Shown in pieces: positions 52,000 to 58,468 of a stretch of DNA of 64,000 bases; position 1 is the stretch's first letter, and each line of letters starts with the position of its first letter. The DNA comes from DASPSM01 sp035949535 (GTDB taxonomy: Bacteria > Planctomycetota > Planctomycetia > Planctomycetales > Planctomycetaceae). The DNA is taken from NCBI GenBank assembly GCA_035949535.1, contig DASZIA010000264.1, positions 6,560 through 70,559 of the forward strand, given 5' to 3'. Below the pieces are notes generated by a model that saw nothing but the letters and a program-made list of their open reading frames with translations, did not search any database and was not told where the DNA came from. The translations under genes were made by a program, and so were the position numbers.

Positions 52000-53184
52000 A
52001 TGTCGCCCGATGTGACGCTCTACGACGCGAAGCCTAAAGACGCGGATCCGTCGGGATCCGCGGACGTTGTGCCGCCGGCCGCCGACACCGCCGGACACGT
52101 CCAAGCGTTGTGGTTTCTTTCCGGCCAGACAACAGAGGGCGAAATTGTGCGGCATGTGCCGATTCACTCGTTCCCCTTCCGCGTGGGGCGCCGTGGCGAC
52201 GCCAGCTTAGTCTTGTCCTATGCTACCGTCTCGGGACTGCACGCGGAATTTGTGGAGAACAGCGGCCATTTGATGCTGCGCGATCTCGGTAGCACGAATG
52301 GCACCTTTGTGAACGGGAATCGCGTCGCCGGCCAGACTAAGGTCGACCAGAACGACCTTGTACAGTTTGCCGAGTTCCCTTTTCGAGTGCGGCGGCAGTC
52401 GTCAGAACACGGCGGCCTGACCCTAGCCACAAGTGTTTGCGACTATGCCCTGGCCCTCGTCCAATTCGACCAGTTGATGTCGAAACGGTCCGTCATCCCG
52501 TATTTCCAACCGGTCGTCAATCTTCATGATGGAGCAACGGTCGCCTACGAGGTGCTTGGACGTAGCGGCGTGTACGGGCTCGAAACTCCGGACTTGATGT
52601 TTCACGCAGCGTCCCAACTTGGCCTCGAGCTCGAACTGAGCCGTATGTTCCGCTGGGAAGCGGCTCGCGCGAGTTCGAGTCTGCAAGAACCGCCGCATCT
52701 CTTCGTCAACACGCATCCGAAAGAGATTTCCGACCCAGGCTTTGTCGAATCGCTCAGGGGGCTGCGGGAGTTCAGCCCGCGTCAGAAGATTACGGTGGAG
52801 ATTCACGAATCCGCCGTTACCGACGCAACCGCAATGGGAACCCTCCGAATGGCCTTGAACGAATTGAAGATGAACTTGGCGTACGACGACTTCGGTGCTG
52901 GGCAGGACCGCCTGATCGAGCTCATCGAGATCCGCCCAGACTACCTTAAGTTCGATATGGGACTCATTCGGGACATTGATCGCGCTTCCGCCCCGAGACA
53001 AAAAATGCTCGAAACGCTCGTGAAGATGATCGCGGACCTCGGGATCGCCCCGCTGGCGGAGGGAGTTGAAACGGACGGCGAAGGAACGACATGCCGACAA
53101 CTCGGTTTTCAACTAGCTCAGGGGTTTTACTACGGCAAGCCGGCCCGAGCCAGCTCCTTCGAGGAGGCTTGGCACAACGCGTGA
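52000..53184 (+). CDS. FHA-EAL fusion, probable c-di-GMP phosphodiesterase
   Basis: Encodes 394 aa. FHA domain (about 45-130) with phosphothreonine-binding pattern FPFRVGRRGDASLVLSYATV, SGLHAEF, and LGSTNGTFVNG. EAL domain (about 155-390): YEVLGR (EVL for EAL), LFVNTHPKEI, VEIHESAV, AYDDFGAG (two Asp), LKFDMG, LAEGVET, GFQLAQGFYYGKP. The glutamate, aspartates and lysine for metal and water binding are present, so activity is plausible. FHA could recognise targets phosphorylated by the neighbouring kinase-tubulin. ATG chosen where the protein starts acidic; frame is open 84 codons upstream with non-coding character. Confidence 0.9.
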   Translation: MSPDVTLYDAKPKDADPSGSADVVPPAADTAGHVQALWFLSGQTTEGEIVRHVPIHSFPFRVGRRGDASLVLSYATVSGLHAEFVENSGHLMLRDLGSTNGTFVNGNRVAGQTKVDQNDLVQFAEFPFRVRRQSSEHGGLTLATSVCDYALALVQFDQLMSKRSVIPYFQPVVNLHDGATVAYEVLGRSGVYGLETPDLMFHAASQLGLELELSRMFRWEAARASSSLQEPPHLFVNTHPKEISDPGFVESLRGLREFSPRQKITVEIHESAVTDATAMGTLRMALNELKMNLAYDDFGAGQDRLIELIEIRPDYLKFDMGLIRDIDRASAPRQKMLETLVKMIADLGIAPLAEGVETDGEGTTCRQLGFQLAQGFYYGKPARASSFEEAWHNA

Positions 53185-53280
53185 ATGGGACAGAACGAAG
53201 TTGGCACTAGGCTCATCAATCTCGAGCCGCGAACCGACTGCGCCGCCTCTCAGTTTGTCGCCGGTGCGAAAATCGGCAGT

Positions 53281-53484
53281 TCAGAAGTGCTCGGGGCTTG
53301 CGGACGGAGAACGCGTCTTCTTCGACGACCGGACCGCCTCTCCAAACTCGTAGAGTTGGACACTGTGATGATGAACCGAATCAATCAGGATCAATAGAGC
53401 CTTGCCAAGCTCGCCGATCTCACCTGGATACTCAGCAAGTTTCTTGACCTGAACCTTGAGCGGCCCGAGGGCACGTGTGGACAT
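53281..53484 (-). CDS. Small helical protein downstream of second pilin gene
   Basis: Encodes 67 aa, mostly one amphipathic helix (LKVQVKKLAEYPGEIGELGK, LLILIDSVHHHSVQLYEFGE). ATG has AGGAAG 8-9 nt upstream. Same strand as the pilin gene, 137 bp downstream with a terminator between. Unknown; coding by start signal and codon sense only. Confidence 0.5.
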   Translation of the reverse strand: MSTRALGPLKVQVKKLAEYPGEIGELGKALLILIDSVHHHSVQLYEFGEAVRSSKKTRSPSASPEHF

Positions 53485-53565
53485 AGACGCAACTTCCTAT
53501 ATCAGCGGGTTTTCTCGAGGGGCGGTTGGGGAGGCAGGCTAAAGAAGCGACCTCCGCCCAAAAAC

Positions 53566-53600
53566 TAAAAAAGCGGAAACCTATTGAAGGTCCCGCTTTT
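53566..53600 (-). terminator. Intrinsic terminator after second Flp pilin gene
   Basis: On the minus strand AAAGCGGGACCT, 5-nt loop, AGGTTTCCGCTTTTTT; the stem is nearly perfect with a T-run. Confidence 0.8.
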
Positions 53601-53621
53601 CACGCCACCAGAATGACGAAT

Positions 53622-53795
53622 TTATGTGAGCGCGTTCTGCACTGTGTTGAACTTGGCGTTCGCGTTGGTGCCGACCGCCTGAATGGCACCGAGACAAACG
53701 ATGATAATCAACGCTAGCATGACCGCGTATTCGACCGCGGTCGGACCGTCTTCTGAAACCAAGAACCGCTTCACGCCGTGCAGAAGTTGACTCAT
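53622..53795 (-). CDS. Flp-type pilin, second copy
   Basis: Encodes 57 aa, the same length as the first copy: MSQLLHGVKRFLVSEDG then PTAVEYAVMLALIIIVCLGA, ending KFNTVQNALT. Prepilin motif DG/PTAVEY is intact. By eye about 75% identical to the first copy. Opposite strand, so the two pilins face one another across the kinase-tubulin region. Leader has the putative structured element 20-80 nt upstream. Confidence 0.93.
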   Translation of the reverse strand: MSQLLHGVKRFLVSEDGPTAVEYAVMLALIIIVCLGAIQAVGTNANAKFNTVQNALT

Positions 53796-54196
53796 TGCTG
53801 ACCTCTCTGTAGTTGTTGTTGAGAATCACTCCGAAGTGATGTGGATTGCACGTGAACCGTGCCTGACAAACAAAAACCTGTGTCGCCGCCCGCCCCGAAT
53901 CAAGCGACTTCTGGCAAATTCAGCTCGTTAGGCGCGTTTATTTTCGGCAACGAAGCTGCAAGGTCGCGGCGACCTCACGTTGTCAGAAATGCCCCGAGGA
54001 AATGGTCCAGCCTGTGCAGGACGCTGCCGGGGACAAGCCAGAAGGCGATAAGGGTTCCTGAGTGCTCAAAGGCCGCCAGAAAGCGGGATGACCCGGACGA
54101 CGTTCCCGGGGCTCTCCCAGAAAACGAAAAGCGGGGAAACCACGTCATGGCGACAAAGCCCCCACTGAGACCACGAGCATCCGCCGGCAGCGCGTC
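53796..54196. other. Intergenic region with third leader element
   Basis: Carries the pilin leader (below) in its first 80 nt. The remainder has a plus-strand open frame (from 53859) that reads as low-quality sequence and is not accepted. Confidence 0.45.
53810..53875 (-). promoter_or_regulatory. Putative structured leader element, copy 3
   Basis: On the minus strand AGGCACG, short loop, CGTGCAA, then CACTTCGGAGTG (a UUCG-tetraloop hairpin) and AACAACAAC, about 15-80 nt before the second pilin ATG. Shares the order of conserved blocks with copies 1 and 2 despite different loop lengths. Confidence 0.55.
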
Positions 54197-54856
54197 TCAC
54201 GATTTCCCCGCAGACTGTTCCAACCAGGCGTTGATCCAACTTTGCAGTGTCTCGCCGTCCGGCACGTCGGTTACGCTCGGGTCAAAAACTCGCTTCGCAT
54301 GCACATCGCTGTCCGAGGCGTAAACGGTCAACACGAGCTGCATTGGACCCGTGAGGCGGAAGCGGCGCGCGACGAACGAAAGTCTTCTCCCGGCTTTCCT
54401 CTCGGTTTTCTCAACACGCGGCTCCCGTCCGTCCACAACCCGGACGCGATAGAGCTGTCGGATCTCCGTCACGAAGCCTCTCAATTCCGAGCGAGTCCAC
54501 GGGCACAACTGCGGTCTTCCCTCGGTTCTTTCGAAGTGCTCCTTGATCTCGTCGCCGATCACGGCCGTGACTTCTTCCAGCTTCCCTCTGGGCGCCTCGA
54601 CGGAAGCTTTGACCTGCTGACGACAGACCTCAAACGACACGAGCACGCTGACTCCGCTGGGGTCCTGGACGATCCAGGGTTCCAACACGATTCCCGCATC
54701 CACGCTTCTCGACCGATACAGTCCCTTTTGTTTGGCCAGCTCCACAGTCTCGGAATTCGATAGACCGCGAAAATCTTTGGCGATCTCGAGTATCTCTGCC
54801 CAGTGATCGGAGGACTTGATGAGATTGACGATCTCGTGTGTCCCCATTCCACTCAT
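54197..54856 (-). CDS. Hypothetical protein, 219 aa
   Basis: Soluble, alpha/beta-looking protein beginning MSGMGTHEIVNLIKSSDHWA with segments LEPWIVQDPSGVSVLVSFEV, RVVDGREPRVEKTERK and SFVARRFRLTGPMQLVLTVY. No family recognised. GGGGGCGG ribosome site 5 nt upstream of the ATG, and coding sense is good. Same strand as the second HDOD gene, 167 bp downstream of it, so they may be co-expressed. Confidence 0.65.
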   Translation of the reverse strand: MSGMGTHEIVNLIKSSDHWAEILEIAKDFRGLSNSETVELAKQKGLYRSRSVDAGIVLEPWIVQDPSGVSVLVSFEVCRQQVKASVEAPRGKLEEVTAVIGDEIKEHFERTEGRPQLCPWTRSELRGFVTEIRQLYRVRVVDGREPRVEKTERKAGRRLSFVARRFRLTGPMQLVLTVYASDSDVHAKRVFDPSVTDVPDGETLQSWINAWLEQSAGKS

Positions 54857-55023
54857 GGTCCGCCCCCTATTTGAGCCGCCAGACCAGTGTCAGCCGGCCG
54901 AGTTGCACTAAGTCCGCCAGTTGGCGGGTCCGACCGTATGAGCAGAAAACTTGAAAAGCGATGAATCCCGGTACGGGCAGGTGTGGGCACGGTTTTTTGG
55001 GCGTGATCGCACGTTGGTCGCCA

Positions 55024-56010
55024 TCAGAACGAGCTGGCGCGCGTGTCACCCTTCTGCCGCATCGAATTTCCCAACGGAACAGGCGGAATGTTCGTTTGCC
55101 AAGCTCTTACAACGTGGCAGGAGGGGATCGTTGTGGATTCCCAGGCCCATCTGCACGTACTGTCGGTCAACCGTTGCAGACAGAAGTCCGGCCAGGTGCG
55201 TTCCAGTTGCATTAAGAGCTCTAAGCCGTGATGGTGCTGGCAGAACTGGTCGGGAAGTAGAGCCGACAGCGCGGTCGCGGCGACCGGCGATCGGCCCAGC
55301 CTCGGGTCGCTCAAGATCTGCAACCCGCTGTGGTGATAACGAATGCAGCACACAAGCTCGTCCGGCAAGTTCCAGTCATGCGCCAGGCAGGCGCCAACCA
55401 ATCCGTGGTCCCACCCGAATCGGGTTCGTTCGAATTCACCCAACGTCTGTGTATTTGGGTCTTCGGACTGCACGAACAAGCGATAGTCATCGAACAAGTC
55501 GTTCGTCAGCACGGGGAGCACGTAATCCTGCAGCAGTGAACCGACGAATGCGACTTCCGGATCCGTCTTCAGAAGCAAGGCGATTTCGCGCGAGAAGATC
55601 GCTTTTTGAAGGTTCGTGCTCCAGAAGGCGTTTTGGTTGATGAGCTTCGAATGGTGAGCCCGGATTGCCGCCTCCATTCCGGTCGCGATCACAAACCGGA
55701 GGCTGTGTTGGCATCCCAATATCGAGAGAGCTTGAAATGCGCTAACCACCTCCTTTTGAACTGCGAAGAACGAGGAATTCACGTACTTGAGCAGTTGGAT
55801 CGTCAACCCTGCATCCGCCTCCAGAATCTTCGCCAGGTCCTTCAACAAGACCGTCTCGTCTCGAGATCGTTGCACAAATAACGTGACAGCGTGCGGCAAC
55901 GCGGGAAGCCGGACCTTCGGCGGTATCACTGACACCGTGAGGCCAGCCAACGCCTCCTCACGAATGACTGACCAGTCCACAACACATTCGCCGACAGTGC
56001 GACTCACCAT
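55024..56010 (-). CDS. HDOD-domain protein (copy 2), C-terminus frameshifted
   Basis: Encodes 328 aa, close to copy 1 (shared VRLPALPHAVTLFVQRSRDE, LEADAGLTIQLLKYVN, GCQHSLRFVIATGM, LLKTDPEVAFVGSLLQDYVL, WDHGLVGACLAHDWNL). Near residue 280 (about 55168) there is a 13-nt deletion relative to copy 1; past it the frame departs, and the homologous tail (VDRQYVQMGLGIHND, LLPRCKSLANE) continues in another frame, ending at 55046. The HDOD core lies before the break and may still fold. Copy 1 is inverted at 40.7-41.7 kb. Confidence 0.8.
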   Translation of the reverse strand: MVSRTVGECVVDWSVIREEALAGLTVSVIPPKVRLPALPHAVTLFVQRSRDETVLLKDLAKILEADAGLTIQLLKYVNSSFFAVQKEVVSAFQALSILGCQHSLRFVIATGMEAAIRAHHSKLINQNAFWSTNLQKAIFSREIALLLKTDPEVAFVGSLLQDYVLPVLTNDLFDDYRLFVQSEDPNTQTLGEFERTRFGWDHGLVGACLAHDWNLPDELVCCIRYHHSGLQILSDPRLGRSPVAATALSALLPDQFCQHHHGLELLMQLERTWPDFCLQRLTDSTCRWAWESTTIPSCHVVRAWQTNIPPVPLGNSMRQKGDTRASSF

Positions 56011-56602
56011 TTCCGCTTCTCACAGGGTCTACGGTTCTTCCTTCTCGTAGTCCGCGAAGTCGAGTCTGGAATCCTTTTTTTGCTGGCCCAGTTGGCTTTC
56101 TTCCGACTTTCTGCAGCGTGGTCGCAAGCGCGTTACAAGCCAAAAATCGGGATCCGTATTTCCACCGACCCTGTTCCGAACGGACCGACACGGGCGATAT
56201 GACCAATAGGAGGGGCAGGAGGCAGGGAACGGATCGGCTAACCAAGCCAGACGGCCAGCCAATCAAACGCCGCAAACCATCCGCCTACGTTGCGTTTCGG
56301 CTGCATCGATGACTGTATGAGCCTCTGAAACGCGGAGCCCCTCAGAGATTCCGCCAAGCCTCATCAGAGCAGCTCGCTCGAGAGCGTTAAACAGCGGCCA
56401 CGCCGCACCGATCTTCTCCGGACCTGCGGCTGACCGGCTCGAGAGCGGTCGTGGCGCCGCTGGGCATCGGCTCCCGTCGTTGTCATTTTTCAGAAACTCA
56501 AACGTTTTCTGCGAACGCCACAAAACCACCGATAAGTGCCGCCGTGACGTGCACCGGAACTCATCCGTTTTTCGCATCGGGAATTCCCGGGATGATAGGT
56601 TT
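56011..56602. repeat. Intergenic region with dispersed repeat, copy C
   Basis: About 56486-56600 carries the GAAACTCAAACGTTTTC, ACCGATAAGTGCCGC and CGGAACTCATCCGTTTTTCGC blocks also found at 47.4 and 57.8 kb. No credible ORF. Confidence 0.6.
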
Positions 56603-57601
56603 CTATTTCGTGGCTGCCCCAAGACACTCGCCAAGGGGCTCGAGGGCGCGCTCGATTATCCGCGAAAAGGTGGCGATATCGTCGAACGAGTGGTCCAGCT
56701 CGTAGAATGCATCGTCAACCGCCTCGTGTTTCAGGGGCGTTTCTGCCGTTAACAAGAAGAGTGCGTAGAATGCGCGAGCCTGACTGAAATACAGACCGAA
56801 TTCGTTGGGCTTCGCCCCGGCAGCCTCGAGGTCGAAATACTTTTCGTCCGATCCCTCGCTCTGAGCTTTGAATGAGCTGGCTAGCTCGGCGTCGTGGAAC
56901 GAGTCGCCCTTAGCGGCGTTCAACACCTTGCCAATTGCATCGGCGACGTCCGGGTCTCGTTTCGCGTCATCCTTCTGGACAAGCTTCAGCGTCGTTTCAA
57001 CGAACCGCGCGAACTGAAAGGCATCCATTGCCTCGGCGGCACCTGCAACGCGCGGCACGATCTGCCGGGTGTAGTGCATCGCTTTCGACGGCGGCTGCTG
57101 CCGATAGGCTTCCAACTTCGCGGTCAGAATTCGCAGCAGTTTCTCGCCCTTCATCTTCAGCGCTTCGGGTGAGATCGCAATCGGGTTGTCCATGTCCCCT
57201 TTAGCCGATTTCACATCGATCAGGACGAAGGGCACACCGCTGCGGTCGGAAAGCCTGACACCGGTCACATCCTTCCAGGGAATTACGCCAACGGGCGAAC
57301 AGGCTGCCCCATGCTCGCGCACTGCCTTGCCGTCGATCATTACCCAAGGCAGACGCTCAGACCACTTTGGATGACGCCAGATTAGCCAAAACGCGAATCC
57401 CAGCGTCACCACAAGAGCGCCGCCCAATCGGAAACCTGGCTTGTTGACTCCATATAAACTGGCTAGGAAGGCGAGCACGACATTGACGAGGACGAACACA
57501 GTTGGGGCAGCGAGCGGCTCGAGGAATCGACGACGGCGTTTTCGAAACGCGAATACGCGACCTTTTTGAAGCACGAGTGCATCGCACGCTTCCGAATCCA
57601 T
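56603..57601 (-). CDS. Membrane protein with PH-like middle, unknown function
   Basis: Encodes 332 aa. Two membrane helices near the N-terminus (LAAPTVFVLVNVVLAFLASL; GALVVTLGFAFWLIW) and a segment IPWKDVTGVRLSD followed by VLIDVK that resembles PH-like domains of bacterial membrane proteins (STM3941-like pattern). C-terminal half is helical. ATG at the end given; the gene stands alone between two copies of the dispersed repeat. Confidence 0.6.
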   Translation of the reverse strand: MDSEACDALVLQKGRVFAFRKRRRRFLEPLAAPTVFVLVNVVLAFLASLYGVNKPGFRLGGALVVTLGFAFWLIWRHPKWSERLPWVMIDGKAVREHGAACSPVGVIPWKDVTGVRLSDRSGVPFVLIDVKSAKGDMDNPIAISPEALKMKGEKLLRILTAKLEAYRQQPPSKAMHYTRQIVPRVAGAAEAMDAFQFARFVETTLKLVQKDDAKRDPDVADAIGKVLNAAKGDSFHDAELASSFKAQSEGSDEKYFDLEAAGAKPNEFGLYFSQARAFYALFLLTAETPLKHEAVDDAFYELDHSFDDIATFSRIIERALEPLGECLGAATK

Positions 57602-58078
57602 TGCTACCCCATCCTCAGCCTTAAACCGACTCGAGACGATGAGGGATCACTCTTGGGGAAATGCGATTCAGTCCGGATCTTTGCCATTGTAGCGTGCCGC
57701 GACCAAGAACTGCGGCTGTCGACGACACGACTTCGAGGGGTCGAGCGTCCGCATGATTCCGCGAAACTCAACCCTTTTCCGGGAACGCCATCAAAGGACC
57801 GATAAGTGCCGCGTGACGGGCACCGGAAAGTCATCCGTTTTTTGCCACACGCTCCGCGTCCCGAAAACTCATACGTTATCGCGGAGTCGCGCCTGGTCCC
57901 GTCACGGAAGACAAAACGCCCCCTCGATCTGCGGCGTAAATCGAACGTTTTTCGAGAATAACACCGGGCGACCTCAACCTCACTGGTCGGCATGAGACGA
58001 AGCGAGCCGGAGGCCGCTTGACTTATCACTCTAATTCTTTAGAATTAGGCGGAAAACGCACTTTGAACGGAGGACTCG
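57602..58078. repeat. Intergenic region with dispersed repeat, copy B, and BlaI operator
   Basis: About 57755-57970 is the longest copy of the dispersed repeat. The palindrome before the BlaI gene is described separately. Confidence 0.65.
58031..58048. promoter_or_regulatory. Palindromic operator of BlaI-type repressor
   Basis: Perfect inverted repeat CTAATTCT-TT-AGAATTAG (8-bp arms) 31 nt before the repressor ATG, well placed for autoregulation of the repressor/M56 operon. Confidence 0.75.
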
Positions 58079-58468
58079 ATGTCCCGCCCTGCGAACTCGG
58101 AACCAACAGTCGGCGAATTGGAGATTCTCAAAGTCCTGTGGGACGTAGGGCCTCTTTCGCTCAGCCAACTATGCGAGCGAATCCGGACGAGCCGCCCTGT
58201 GGCAACGACGACGGTCGCCACCATGTTGAAAATCATGTTGCATAAAGGCCTCGTCACTCGTAACCGTGTGCCACGGGGCTCGCTTTGGTCGGCCAAGATG
58301 AGCCGCAAGTCAACCACAACCCGGATGCTGTCCCGTCTCGTCGACCGACTGTTTGACGGTTCAGCAAAAACGCTCGTGGCGCATCTGATCGATCAAGGAC
58401 GGCTCACGGCAGCGCAGCGCCGCGAGATTCTTGAACTGGTTCGCAATGGGAAGGGGGAGACGAAATGA
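58079..58468 (+). CDS. BlaI/MecI/CopY-family winged-helix repressor
   Basis: Encodes 129 aa. DNA-binding part has LEILKVLWDVGPLSLSQLCE, PVATTTVATMLKIMLHKGLV and VTRNRVPRGSLW, followed by dimer helices (LVDRLFDGSAKTLVAHLIDQ). These repressors leave DNA after cleavage by a cognate M56 sensor. GGAGG before ATG. It overlaps the M56 gene by ATGA. Confidence 0.93.
   Translation: MSRPANSEPTVGELEILKVLWDVGPLSLSQLCERIRTSRPVATTTVATMLKIMLHKGLVTRNRVPRGSLWSAKMSRKSTTTRMLSRLVDRLFDGSAKTLVAHLIDQGRLTAAQRREILELVRNGKGETK

Noticed and set aside
53859..54323. 154-aa plus-strand ORF
   Set aside because: Overlaps the pilin leader and the 219-aa gene, with no coherent composition.
56263..56634. 123-aa minus-strand ORF
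   Set aside because: Covers the dispersed repeat; similar reading frames appear in the other repeat copies, so it is repeat-derived.
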